Origin: an uncultured Clostridia bacterium
GTDB taxonomy: Bacteria > Bacillota > Clostridia > Christensenellales > Aristaeellaceae
Direction of reading: 5' to 3'
Assembly: GCA_947600345.1 (NCBI GenBank)
Contig: CANQGC010000024.1
Coordinates: forward strand, 1 to 18,457
DNA length: 18,457 nucleotides
Below, in pieces: positions 7,007 through 15,248 of this stretch. Made by a program: the position numbers and the translations under genes. Under the pieces are notes generated by a model that was not told the DNA's origin, searched no databases, and was given only the letters and a program-made list of their open reading frames with translations. Every line of letters begins with the position of its first letter. Within the stretch, counting starts at the first letter, position 1.

Positions 7007-8338
7007 ATGAAGAGGATCGCAACTTTGGTCATCTGCATCGCGCTGGCGCTGAGCCTGTTCTGCGTCTCCGCGAGCGCGGAAAACGTCGTCATCGAGGCCG
7101 TCCCGAACGAGGGCCAGTTCGCCGGCGAGGAGCTGAGCATCCTGGTGTCCACCGGCTGGATGGACAACCGCTACGACCCGACCATCGAGCGCTTTGAGGA
7201 GACCTACGACGTCAGCGTCGATCTGCAGGTCATCCCGGCGGATCAGTATCAGGACATCCTGCAGTCCAACCTGGCGAACGGCACCTGCCCGGACATCTTC
7301 TGGATCCAGTCCAACCCCTTCGCCATCGGCACGCAGATCGTCAACCCCGAGGAGTACTGCATCGACTTCACGGGCGAGGCCTGGCAGGCGATCATGCCCG
7401 AGGCGCGCCAGACCTCCTGCGTCTACGACGGCAAGCTCTACGGCCTGCAGCTGTGGCACAACTCTCCCGAGTACGTGATGGTCTACAACAAGACCCTGTT
7501 CGACGAGCTGGGCATCGAAGCCGTGCCCACCACCTATGAGGAGCTCAAGGCGGTCTGCGCCACCATCGCCGAGGCCGGTATCACCCCGTGGTTCGTGCCC
7601 GGCGCGGACGGCTGGCAGCACCAGCTGGCCTTCTTCCAGATCGGCGGCGTCTATGAGGAGACCAACCCCGGCCTGTACGAGGCGCTGAACAACAACACCG
7701 CCACCTTCGCCGGCAACGAGAAGATGCTCGAGGTGCTGGGTCAGTTCAAGGAGCTGTCCGACCTGGGCTACTTCGGCGAGGACTGGATCGGCACCGACTC
7801 CACCAACATGGTCAACGAGTACGCCGACCGCAACATCGCCTTCGCGATGGCCAACTCCAGCTACATCAAGCAGCTGCAGGAGGAGGCCGCCACCGGCGAC
7901 GAGTACGGCATGTTCCTGATCCCGCTGGGCGACAACGACTGGTTCCCGACCAACCCCGCCGGCCCGACGATGTTCGGCTTCAAGGGCACCGAGCATGAGG
8001 ACCTGGTGCGCGCCTTCTTCCAGTTCGTCTGCACGCCCGAGAGCCTGCAGGAGATCCTGGACAACTCCCCGAACTACACCAACCTGGATGTGAACGTGGA
8101 GATCGACCAGCACTGGCTGCCCGAGGAGGAGGAGTTCATGGCCACCGTGAACCCCGACAAGATGGGCGTGAGCGTGCTGCAGACCGGCACCAAGTACACC
8201 AACGACTACTGGATGCAGTTCGGTCAGGACCTGATCGCCTACTGCCAGGGCACCATCGAGGCCAACGACGTGCTGGCCAACATGGACCAGAACCGCGCGG
8301 ACGGCGCCAGCGTCGTCGGCGATCCCAACTGGCAGTGA
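7007..8338 (+). CDS. Extracellular sugar-binding protein of an ABC transporter
   Basis: A 443-residue type-1 sugar-binding protein. The N-terminal signal peptide is about 24 residues (MKRIATLVICIALALSLFCV, then SASA) with a likely signal-peptidase I site after ASA. No standard lipobox is present, since the Cys at 19 is preceded by Phe. The mature part has family features such as ADQYQDILQSNLANGTCPDI, VYDGKLYGLQLW, VMVYNKTLFDELGIE and a C-terminal helical segment with many aromatic residues. GAGGAGGA lies 6 nt before the ATG. It is the first gene of a run of six same-strand genes and is followed directly by two permeases. Neighbouring GH29 and GH31 enzymes suggest that the ligand is a fucose- or xylose-decorated oligosaccharide, but ligand identity cannot be read from sequence. 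Confidence 0.92.
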   Translation: MKRIATLVICIALALSLFCVSASAENVVIEAVPNEGQFAGEELSILVSTGWMDNRYDPTIERFEETYDVSVDLQVIPADQYQDILQSNLANGTCPDIFWIQSNPFAIGTQIVNPEEYCIDFTGEAWQAIMPEARQTSCVYDGKLYGLQLWHNSPEYVMVYNKTLFDELGIEAVPTTYEELKAVCATIAEAGITPWFVPGADGWQHQLAFFQIGGVYEETNPGLYEALNNNTATFAGNEKMLEVLGQFKELSDLGYFGEDWIGTDSTNMVNEYADRNIAFAMANSSYIKQLQEEAATGDEYGMFLIPLGDNDWFPTNPAGPTMFGFKGTEHEDLVRAFFQFVCTPESLQEILDNSPNYTNLDVNVEIDQHWLPEEEEFMATVNPDKMGVSVLQTGTKYTNDYWMQFGQDLIAYCQGTIEANDVLANMDQNRADGASVVGDPNWQ

Positions 8339-8375
8339 TCCTGTGAAGGCTTGAACTTCCATGTAAGTTGAACGA

Positions 8376-8410
8376 GTCGGCCGGACGCCCGCGCTTGGCA
8401 TCCGGCCGAC
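8376..8410 (+). other. Stem-loop after the binding-protein gene
   Basis: GTCGGCCGGA (8376-8385) pairs perfectly with TCCGGCCGAC (8401-8410), with three further inner pairs. The nearest T-rich stretch (TTGTTTT) is about 9 nt downstream, so it is not a clean terminator. It may stabilise the binding-protein mRNA or cause partial termination. Confidence 0.6.
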
Positions 8411-8432
8411 CCTTCGCGTTGTTTTCCCTCGG

Positions 8433-8481
8433 TTTCCGCGCGCACGCCCGAGGCGCGCCCTCTCGGGCGTGCGCGTGGAAA
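8433..8481 (+). other. Very long stem-loop before the permease genes
   Basis: A perfect 14-bp GC-rich stem (8439-8452 with 8462-8475) around a 9-nt loop extends outward by one G-U and five further pairs (TTTCC with GGAAA), for about 20 bp in all. No U tract follows. It ends 20 nt upstream of the GAAAGGGTG ribosome site of the first permease. A role in processing or in lowering permease expression relative to the binding protein is inferred. Confidence 0.65.
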
Positions 8482-8518
8482 TCGAAGCGCAATACTTGAA
8501 TGAAAGGGTGAAAATCGC

Positions 8519-9397
8519 GTGAACAAGAGGAAAATCTATCCGCAGTGGTTCCTGCTGCTGCCGCTGATCCTGTACGTCGTGTTCTTCCTGTTCCCCAGCC
8601 TGCTGGGCGTATTCTATTCCTTCACCGACTGGGGCCGCAACACCGCGCGGGAGGGGCTGCACTTCGTCGGATTGCAGAACTACATCGACATCTTCACCTC
8701 GAACAAGAACTACGCCGCCGGCATCCTCAACACGCTGAAGTTCACGCTGATCTCCAACGTGGTCAAGATCATTCCGGCGCTGTTCATCGCGATTTTGCTG
8801 TACGAGGGGCTGAAGAAGACGGGCATCTACCGCACGATCTTCTACCTGCCGTCGATCATCCCCTTCGTCATCATCGGCATACTGTTCCGCTCGATCTTCA
8901 ACTTCAACAACGGCCTGCTCAACGCCGCGCTGGAGGGCATCGGCCTGGGCGCGTTCAAGCAGAAGTGGCTGTCCGATCTGGGCGTGGTGTGGAAGTCAAT
9001 CTACGGCGTGGACGCCTGGCGCGGCATCGGCTACGTGATGACGATCTTCCTGGCCGGCCTGAGCGCCATCGACAAGACCTACTACGAGGCCGCGCGCGTG
9101 GACGGCGCGGGCTTCTGGCAGCGGCTGTGGCACGTGACGCTGCCGATGATGCGCGGCGCGATCATGATCAACCTGGTCTTCGGCATCACCTACGGCCTGA
9201 AGGTATTCGACATCATCTACGTGCTCACCAACGGCGGCCCCGGCCACGCCACCGAGGTCATGACGACCTACACCTTCCAGCTCTACTCCAGCGGCCAGTA
9301 CGGCCTGTCCACGGCGTTCAACACGCTGCTGCTGCTGCTCACGGCCGTGGTGGGCGTGCTCATCGTGCGCACCATGAGCCGCAACGAGGAGGTGTGA
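8519..9397 (+). CDS. Sugar ABC transporter permease, MalF/UgpA type
   Basis: A 292-residue integral membrane protein with six predicted membrane segments. The first is FLLLPLILYVVFFLFPSLLG (11-30) and the last is near the C-terminus (TLLLLLTAVVGVLIV). The EAA loop that docks to the transport ATPase is at about 190-209 (EAARVDGAGFWQRLWHVTLP). The start is GTG at 8519, with GAAAGGGTG about 9 nt upstream; no better ATG is available. It is followed after 4 nt by the second permease, with which it should form a heterodimeric channel served by the binding protein. No ATPase gene occurs in the window, which is common for this class where one MsmK-like ATPase serves several importers. Confidence 0.93.
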   Translation: MNKRKIYPQWFLLLPLILYVVFFLFPSLLGVFYSFTDWGRNTAREGLHFVGLQNYIDIFTSNKNYAAGILNTLKFTLISNVVKIIPALFIAILLYEGLKKTGIYRTIFYLPSIIPFVIIGILFRSIFNFNNGLLNAALEGIGLGAFKQKWLSDLGVVWKSIYGVDAWRGIGYVMTIFLAGLSAIDKTYYEAARVDGAGFWQRLWHVTLPMMRGAIMINLVFGITYGLKVFDIIYVLTNGGPGHATEVMTTYTFQLYSSGQYGLSTAFNTLLLLLTAVVGVLIVRTMSRNEEV

Positions 9398-9401
9398 CGC
9401 C

Positions 9402-10223
9402 ATGGCGAAGAAGAAACTCAAGAGGCTCGCGCTGCACGCGATCTGCATCGCCCTCTGCGTCATCATACTCACGCCGTTCCTTCTGGTGCTGGTGAACTCC
9501 TTCAAGACGAAGAACGAGGCCGCCCGCATGAACCTGTCCCTGCCCACGACCTGGGTGTTCTCCAACTACGCGGAGGTCATCGACAAGGCGAACCTGGTCA
9601 ACGGCTTCCTCAACAGCATGCTCTACGCCATGGTCGCGACGATCGCCGGCGTGCTGCTGAGCGCGATGGGCTCCTACGTGCTGAGCAGGAACCGCACGCG
9701 GTTCAACAACCTGATCTACTACTTCCTGATCTGCGGCCTGTTCTTTCCGGTGAACTACGTGACCCTGGTGCGCGTGTTCAACTGGCTGAACCTGACCAAT
9801 ACGCGCATCGGCATCATACTGGTGTTCACCAGCGCGATGATCCCCTTCTGCGTGTTCACGATCTACAGCTTCGTGGAGACGATCCCCAAGGATCTGGACG
9901 AGGCGGCGGTGATCGACGGCGCGAAATCGACGGGGCTCTTCTTCCACGTGATCCTGCCGCTGCTGCGGCCCACGCTGATGACCTGCTTCATACTGCAGTT
10001 CATGAGCGTCTGGAACGACTTCCTGACGCCGCTGTACATGTCGTCCAAGGGCAAGCTCTTCCCGATGACCATGTCGGTCTACCAGTTCTTCGGCAAGAAT
10101 TCCAGCTACTGGAACTTCGTGTTCGCGGACATCATGCTCACGATCCTGCCGGTGCTGGCGGTGTACGCCATCGGCCAGCGCCACATCATCGGCGGCATGA
10201 CCACAGGGTCGGTCAAGGGATGA
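9402..10223 (+). CDS. Sugar ABC transporter permease, MalG/UgpE type
   Basis: A 273-residue membrane protein. The first hydrophobic segment is at about 11-31 (LHAICIALCVIILTPFLLVL), followed by the typical periplasmic stretch and further segments. The EAA loop is at about 167-188 (DEAAVIDGAKSTGLFFHVIL). The C-terminus GQRHIIGGMTTGSVKG is the standard ending of MalG-type permeases. The ATG at 9402 has GAGGAGGTG about 7 nt upstream, which falls in the end of the preceding permease gene. Together with the upstream permease and the binding protein it forms an importer lacking only its ATPase. Confidence 0.93.
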   Translation: MAKKKLKRLALHAICIALCVIILTPFLLVLVNSFKTKNEAARMNLSLPTTWVFSNYAEVIDKANLVNGFLNSMLYAMVATIAGVLLSAMGSYVLSRNRTRFNNLIYYFLICGLFFPVNYVTLVRVFNWLNLTNTRIGIILVFTSAMIPFCVFTIYSFVETIPKDLDEAAVIDGAKSTGLFFHVILPLLRPTLMTCFILQFMSVWNDFLTPLYMSSKGKLFPMTMSVYQFFGKNSSYWNFVFADIMLTILPVLAVYAIGQRHIIGGMTTGSVKG

Positions 10224-10251
10224 CCCGCATCAATTCAATGGAGGCTTTCGC

Positions 10252-11415
10252 ATGAAATACAAGGACAACTGGCCGGAGACCCGGGAGAAGTTCATCAACT
10301 TCTGGCAGCAGAAGAACAGCGGGCGGCCGCTGATGCACGTGCTGGCGCGCAAGCCGGAGATGGAGCAGTACCTGCACACATCCCCGCCCAACGGCGGCAA
10401 CGACGGCATCATCTGCCAGGGGCGCTACTACGTTCTGCCGGACGAGCTCTGGTGGAAGGATCTGGACGACAAGTACCTGAACGCCGCGGGCCTGGTGGAG
10501 CGCTACCGCCGCTTCTGCGAGCATCACATCTTCCTCGCCGAGAGCTTTCCGAACCTGGACGTCTCCCTCGGCCCCGGCTCCACGGCGGCCTACCTGGGCT
10601 CGGACGTGGGCTTCTCCGAGGACACCATCTGGTTCAAGCCCTGCGTGGAGGAGGACTGGGACGAGCACCCGGAGATTCGCTTCGACCCGGAGAACCCCTG
10701 GTTTGCGCGCCACATCGCGCTGGTCGCGAAGGCGCGGGAGCTGATGGGCGACGACGTGCTGCTGGACATGCCGGACCTGATGGAGAACCTGGACGTGCTC
10801 TCCTCGCTGCGCGGCGCGCAGGAGCTGATGATGGATCTGATCGAGGATCCGGAGATGATCGAGGAGCGCGTCGCCCAGGTCACCCGCGCCTACTTCCCCA
10901 TCTTCGACCGCTTCTACGAGCTCGTGAAGGACGCCGAGGGCGGCAACGCCTACAACTGCTTCCAAATCTGGGCGCCGGGTCGCATGGCCAAGCTCCAGTG
11001 CGACGCCTCGGCGATGATGTCCACGGAGATGTTCGACCGCTTCGTGCTGGACTCGCTGCGCTACCAGACCGAGCGTCTGGACTACTCCATGTACCACCTG
11101 GACGGCCCGGGCGCGATCAAGCACCTGGATTCGCTGATGTCGCTGGAGCGGCTCAACTGCCTGCAGTGGACGCCCGGCGAGCCCGGCCCGGACGGCCTGC
11201 AGGAGCAGTGGTATCCCGTATACGACAGGGCCGTCGCCGCCGGAAAGTCCATCTGGATTCACGTGTGCAACGGCGGCGTGGACGACTGGATCGCCGGCAC
11301 CGACCGGGCCGTGCAGCGCTACGGCACCGCGGGCATGTTCCTGTGGTACCCGGAGATGTCGCTCGCGGACGCCGAGAAGCTGCTGACCTACGCCGAGAAG
11401 CATTGGGGGAACTGA
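10252..11415 (+). CDS. URO-D-like protein (uroporphyrinogen decarboxylase / cobalamin methyltransferase superfamily) of unknown role
   Basis: A 387-residue soluble protein with GGAGG 8 nt before its ATG, beginning 28 nt after the permease stop. The N-terminus (NWPETREKFINFWQQKNSGR) and the C-terminal barrel segments (YHLDGPGAIKHLDSL, then LQWTPGEPG, then IWIHVCNGGVDDW) resemble URO-D-like proteins found beside carbohydrate operons. A His-x-Cys pair (H337, C339) sits where MtaA/MtbA-type methyltransferases carry two of their zinc ligands. The third Cys of that set is not visible in the remaining 48 residues, where MFLWYPEMS replaces the usual Cys-containing turn. It is unlikely to be haem-biosynthetic HemE given the context. 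Its role in a glycan operon is unknown. The assignment to the superfamily rests on motif recall and is moderately secure. Confidence 0.6.
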   Translation: MKYKDNWPETREKFINFWQQKNSGRPLMHVLARKPEMEQYLHTSPPNGGNDGIICQGRYYVLPDELWWKDLDDKYLNAAGLVERYRRFCEHHIFLAESFPNLDVSLGPGSTAAYLGSDVGFSEDTIWFKPCVEEDWDEHPEIRFDPENPWFARHIALVAKARELMGDDVLLDMPDLMENLDVLSSLRGAQELMMDLIEDPEMIEERVAQVTRAYFPIFDRFYELVKDAEGGNAYNCFQIWAPGRMAKLQCDASAMMSTEMFDRFVLDSLRYQTERLDYSMYHLDGPGAIKHLDSLMSLERLNCLQWTPGEPGPDGLQEQWYPVYDRAVAAGKSIWIHVCNGGVDDWIAGTDRAVQRYGTAGMFLWYPEMSLADAEKLLTYAEKHWGN

Positions 11416-11416
11416 T

Positions 11417-12838
11417 ATGAAGTACGAAGCGACGTTTGAATCCGTGCACAGCCACCCGCTCCCGAAGTGGTACGACGACGCCAAGTTCGGCATCTTCATC
11501 CACTGGGGGCTCTACTCCGTGCCCGCCTGGGCCTACGCCGAGCGGGGCAAGAGCATCGTGGACCTGGGCGAGGATCCCGAGCCCTTCCATGTGCAGAAGT
11601 ACAACCCCTACTCCGAGTGGTACCTGAACACCATGCGCATCCCCGGTACGCCCGGCCAGCGCCACCACGCGCAGACCTACGGGGATCGGGACTACTACGA
11701 CTTCCAGCGCGACTTCGAGCGCGAATCCGCGAAGCTGGACCCCGCCGCCTGGGCGGAGCTGTTCGAGAAGGCGGGCGCGAAGTACGCCGTGATGGTCACC
11801 AAGCACCACGACGGCTACTGTCTCTGGCCCTGCGAGAACAGAAATCCCCTCCGGCCGGAGCTCCGCTCGCGGCGCGACCTGGTGGGCGAGGTGACCGAGG
11901 CCGTGCGCGCGCGGGGGCTCAGGATGGGCCTGTACTACTCCAGCATACTGGACTGGACCTTCAAGCCCCAGGCCATGCGGGACGCCGAATCCTGGCTCGA
12001 CCACTACCTGCAGAGCGACGAATACGCCGCCTATTCGCTGGCCCAGACCCGGGAGCTGATTCACCGCTACCACCCGTCGATCCTCTGGAACGACATGGGC
12101 TACCCGGCCCAGTGCGACCTGAACGCGCTGTTCGCCGAGTACTACAACGCAGTGGAGGACGGCCTGATCAACGACCGCTGGCTTCAGCGCGACGCCAGGG
12201 GCATGTCGCTTCCCGAGTACGTCAAATACGTGGAGGCGCACGGCGGCATCATGATCCAGCAGGAAAAGTACGGCGACTACACCTCGCCGGAGTACGACAC
12301 CATATTCCACCTCAAGGCGCGCAAGTGGGAGCTGACGCGGGGCATCGGCATGTCCTACGGCTACAACCGCAACGAGGACCCGGCGAACTTCATGACCGGC
12401 CGGGACATCATCTGCACGCTGGCGGACGTGGCGAGCAAGAACGGCAACATGCTGCTCAACGTGGGCCCGCGGGCCGACGGCAGCATCGAGCCCGCCCAGG
12501 CCGAGGCGCTGCTCGAGGCCGGCGAATGGCTGCGGACCAACGGCGAGGCCATCTACGCCACCACCTACCTGCCCGAGCGGCAGGAGACGGTCACCGACGG
12601 CGGCAGCCGAGTGAGCTTCACCCGCAGGGATGACTGCGTCTACGCCATCGTGCAGGACGCCGCGCCGGGGGAGGAAGCGACGATCAAAGGCTTCGCGCTG
12701 CCGGAATCCATGCGCGCCTCTGTGCTCGGTTGCGCCGGCGAAGTCGCCTTCGAATGCGATGGAGGCGACATGAAGCTGCGGCTCCCGGCAGACGCGCCCA
12801 AGGGCAGCGCCTACGTGCTGCGCTTCGCCGCCCGATAA
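11417..12838 (+). CDS. GH29 alpha-L-fucosidase, cytoplasmic
   Basis: A 473-residue glycoside hydrolase of family 29, which removes terminal alpha-L-fucose with retention. The N-terminal barrel begins WYDDAKFGIFIHWGLYSVPA (18-37), followed by KYAVMVTKHHDGYCLWP (123-138), whose His pair binds fucose. SILWNDMGYP has D226 as the likely nucleophile. SKNGNMLLNVGPRADGSI and a small C-terminal beta domain complete the family pattern. The acid/base residue is not conserved in sequence across GH29 and I do not assign it. There is no signal peptide, so it should act on imported oligosaccharides. The ATG lies one base after the stop of the URO-D-like gene, implying coupling. The next gene (GH31) starts 12 nt after its stop. 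Confidence 0.92.
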   Translation: MKYEATFESVHSHPLPKWYDDAKFGIFIHWGLYSVPAWAYAERGKSIVDLGEDPEPFHVQKYNPYSEWYLNTMRIPGTPGQRHHAQTYGDRDYYDFQRDFERESAKLDPAAWAELFEKAGAKYAVMVTKHHDGYCLWPCENRNPLRPELRSRRDLVGEVTEAVRARGLRMGLYYSSILDWTFKPQAMRDAESWLDHYLQSDEYAAYSLAQTRELIHRYHPSILWNDMGYPAQCDLNALFAEYYNAVEDGLINDRWLQRDARGMSLPEYVKYVEAHGGIMIQQEKYGDYTSPEYDTIFHLKARKWELTRGIGMSYGYNRNEDPANFMTGRDIICTLADVASKNGNMLLNVGPRADGSIEPAQAEALLEAGEWLRTNGEAIYATTYLPERQETVTDGGSRVSFTRRDDCVYAIVQDAAPGEEATIKGFALPESMRASVLGCAGEVAFECDGGDMKLRLPADAPKGSAYVLRFAAR

Positions 12839-12850
12839 GGAGGAACGAGC

Positions 12851-15184
12851 TTGAAGGATTTCATTGAGATTCGCGAGGGCGGCGGCCTGCTCCGATTGGA
12901 GGCCGTCGCCCCCGGCGTCATACGCTGCGTCCATACCATGGAGGATGCCGTCGCGGAGCCCTCCCTGCTGGTGGAGCGGGACGCCCGGCAGCCGGGCTGC
13001 GGCGCGGCGGGCGAGGACGGCCTCTCGCTGCGCTGCGGCGACCTGCTCGTCCGCTGCGACCAGGCCAGCGGAAAGCTCGCCTGGTTCGAGGCGGACAGCG
13101 GCAAGCTTCTCCTCCGGGAGGGCGGGCACGAGCTCGCCGCCCAGGACATAATGCGCTCGGTGATCGACGGGGACGAACCCATCGTCGAGCGCGTGCAGAC
13201 CGTGGACGGCGAGCGCAACTTCATCCAAAACCTGCGCCAGGTGCCCGACCGCCGGGGCTGGCGGGCCAAGCTCCACTTCGAATTCGCCCCGGGCGAGGGC
13301 ATATTCGGCCTCGGCCAGGCAGAGGAGGGCGTCTGGAACTACCGCCACCAGAACCAATACCTCTACCAGCACAACATGCGCACGCCGATGCCCTTCCTGC
13401 TCTCGAGCCGGGGCTACGGCATATTCGTCGATTGCCAGTCGCTGATGACCTTCCAGGACGACGCCAACGGCAGCTACCTCTTCCTGGATGCGGTGAAGCA
13501 GCTGGACTACTGCTTCATCATCGGCGAAGCCTCCCGCAAGCGTTTCGACGCCATCATCGACGGCTACCGCCGCCTGACGGGCAGGGCTGCGCTGCTCCCC
13601 CGCTGGGCCTTCGGCTACATCCAGTCCAAGGAGCGCTACGAGACCGCGAAGGAGCTCGCCGACGTGGTGCGCCGCTACCGGGAGCTGGGCGTGCCGCTGG
13701 ACTGCGTGGTGCAGGACTGGCACACCTGGGCCGAGGACCGCTGGGGAGAGAAGCGCGTGGACAAGACCCGCTACGGCGACCTGAGAGAGCGCCTGGACGA
13801 GGTGCACGCCATGCACGCCCACGCGATGGTATCCGTCTGGCCGAACATGAACCGGGGCACGGCGGACTTCGAGGAGTTCGCCGCCGAGGGATTGCTGCTG
13901 CAGGACATGAGCACCTACGACGCCTTCGACCCCCGCGCCCGGGAGATCTACTGGCGGCAGGCCAAGGCCGAGCTGTTCGACGGCGGCTTCGACGCCTGGT
14001 GGTGCGACTCCACCGAGCCCTTCTCCGGCCCGGACTGGAGCGGCGCCCGGAAGCGGGAACCCTGGGAGCGCTTCCAGCTGGTGGGCGGCGAGCACAAGCG
14101 CTTCCTCGACCCGGAGTACGCCAACGCCTACGCGCTGATGCACGCGAAGGGCATCTACGAGCACCAGCGCCGGGACGCGCCGGAGAGGCGCGTGCTGAAC
14201 CTGACCCGCTCGGGCTACGCCTCCTCCCAGCGCTACGGCGCGATGCTCTGGTCGGGCGACACCGACGCCAGGTGGTCCGTGATGAAGAAGCAGGTCGCCG
14301 AGGGGCTCAACATGGCCGCCAGCGGCTACCCCTGGTGGACGCTGGACATCGGCGCGTTCTTCACGGTGAAGGACAACTGGCGGCACCGCGGCTGCGGCTG
14401 CGACACCGACCCCAGCCCCAAGTGGTTCTGGCGGGGCGACTATGAGGAGGGCGTGGACGACCTGGGCTACCGGGAGCTCTACGTGCGCTGGCTGCAGTTC
14501 GGCTGCTTCCTGCCCATGTTCCGCTCCCACGGCACCGACACGCCGCGCGAGATCTGGAACTTCGGCCAGCCGGGCGAGCCCTTCTACGACGCCATCGAGA
14601 AGTTCATACGCCTGCGCTACCGGCTGCTGCCCTACATCTACTCGCTGGCCGGCGCGGTCTGGCGCGAGAACGCCAGCATGATGCGCCCGCTGCTGTTCGA
14701 CTTCCCGGACGACCCGGAGGCCGTCGCCACGTCGACGGAGTTCCTGCTGGGGCCGTCGCTGCTGGTCTGCCCGGTCACCGAGCCCATGTACTACGGCCCG
14801 GGCAGCGCGCCGCTGAACCGCGAGAAGCGCTGGACGTGCTACCTGCCCGCGGGCTGCGACTGGTATGACTTCTGGGATGAGCGCCGCTACGCGGGCGGGC
14901 AGAGCGTCGCCGTGGACGCCCCGCTGGATCGCGTGCCGCTGTTCGTGCGCGCGGGCTCGATCCTGCCGCTGGCCGAGGGATTGCAGTGGGCGGATCAGCT
15001 GGCCGGCGCGCCCCTGGAGCTGCGCGTCTATCCCGGCGCGGACGCCGCCTTCGCGCTCTACGAGGACGCGGGCGACGGCTACGGCTACGAGCGCGGCGAA
15101 TACGCGCTCACGCAGCTGCGCTGGTCGGAGCGCGAAAAAAGCCTCTCCCCCGTGCCCGCAGGCGCGCGCGTGCGCATCGTGTAA
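12851..15184 (+). CDS. GH31 glycosidase (alpha-xylosidase / alpha-glucosidase type), cytoplasmic
   Basis: A 777-residue family 31 enzyme. An N-terminal beta domain (about 1-245, with FGLGQAEEGVWNYRHQNQYL) precedes the catalytic barrel starting PRWAFGYIQSKERY (250-263). D386 in DAWWCDSTEP is the expected nucleophile and D470 in LWSGDTDARW the expected acid/base. YPWWTLDIGAFF and FLPMFRSHGTD follow, then a C-terminal beta region of DUF5110 kind. It starts with TTG at 12851, supported by AAGGAGG 7-8 nt upstream that overlaps the fucosidase stop; there is no nearby ATG. There is no signal peptide. Specificity (xylose, glucose or galactose at the non-reducing end) cannot be settled by eye. With GH29 and an oligosaccharide importer, intracellular stepwise trimming of a branched fucosylated oligosaccharide is the likely job. 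It is the last gene of the operon. Confidence 0.9.
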   Translation: MKDFIEIREGGGLLRLEAVAPGVIRCVHTMEDAVAEPSLLVERDARQPGCGAAGEDGLSLRCGDLLVRCDQASGKLAWFEADSGKLLLREGGHELAAQDIMRSVIDGDEPIVERVQTVDGERNFIQNLRQVPDRRGWRAKLHFEFAPGEGIFGLGQAEEGVWNYRHQNQYLYQHNMRTPMPFLLSSRGYGIFVDCQSLMTFQDDANGSYLFLDAVKQLDYCFIIGEASRKRFDAIIDGYRRLTGRAALLPRWAFGYIQSKERYETAKELADVVRRYRELGVPLDCVVQDWHTWAEDRWGEKRVDKTRYGDLRERLDEVHAMHAHAMVSVWPNMNRGTADFEEFAAEGLLLQDMSTYDAFDPRAREIYWRQAKAELFDGGFDAWWCDSTEPFSGPDWSGARKREPWERFQLVGGEHKRFLDPEYANAYALMHAKGIYEHQRRDAPERRVLNLTRSGYASSQRYGAMLWSGDTDARWSVMKKQVAEGLNMAASGYPWWTLDIGAFFTVKDNWRHRGCGCDTDPSPKWFWRGDYEEGVDDLGYRELYVRWLQFGCFLPMFRSHGTDTPREIWNFGQPGEPFYDAIEKFIRLRYRLLPYIYSLAGAVWRENASMMRPLLFDFPDDPEAVATSTEFLLGPSLLVCPVTEPMYYGPGSAPLNREKRWTCYLPAGCDWYDFWDERRYAGGQSVAVDAPLDRVPLFVRAGSILPLAEGLQWADQLAGAPLELRVYPGADAAFALYEDAGDGYGYERGEYALTQLRWSEREKSLSPVPAGARVRIV

Positions 15185-15192
15185 AGGCCGAC

Positions 15193-15215
15193 TTGGAAAC
15201 CCTCCGAGTTTCCAA
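15193..15215 (+). other. Hairpin 8 nt after the GH31 stop
   Basis: TTGGAAAC-N7-GTTTCCAA is a perfect 8-bp stem. It has no following U tract, so it is a possible mRNA 3' stabiliser or weak terminator for the glycan operon. The transition to the AT-richer, repeat-laden region begins here. Confidence 0.45.
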
Positions 15216-15219
15216 CCTC

Positions 15220-15248
15220 CCACCTTATCTGTGCAGAGTCGCCTTAAG
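15220..15248. repeat. MITE end fragment, copy A
   Basis: This 29-bp stretch, beginning CCACCTTATCTGTGC and ending GCCTTAAG, matches the right end of the complete element at 16729-16898 with a few changes near GTC. No left end is recognisable, so it is an isolated terminal remnant just after the glycan operon. Confidence 0.65.

Noticed and set aside
6756..7022. An N-terminal extension of the histidine kinase with a signal-like start
   Set aside because: It would cross the kinase promoter, the divergent operon promoter and the start of the binding-protein gene. The ATG at 6755 has its own ribosome site.
8376..8481. Reading the two hairpins as a CRISPR or REP array
   Set aside because: There are only two unrelated stem-loops, with no repeated unit or spacer pattern.
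6938..8662. A 574-codon minus-strand frame opposite the binding-protein gene
   Set aside because: It spans promoter, signal peptide and intergenic hairpins without any recognisable domain. It is a complementary shadow of the sugar-binding protein.
10252..11415. HemE (uroporphyrinogen decarboxylase proper)
   Set aside because: No haem-pathway neighbours, a divergent N-terminus and an HxC motif closer to cobalamin methyltransferases. Its place in a sugar operon argues for a different role.
11153..15223. A 1356-codon open frame on the minus strand opposite the glycosidase genes
   Set aside because: It is a shadow frame caused by GC-rich third positions of the GH29 and GH31 genes. Its translation is low-complexity (Ala, Val, Arg, Gly, His) with no domain, while the plus strand encodes complete enzymes with catalytic motifs.
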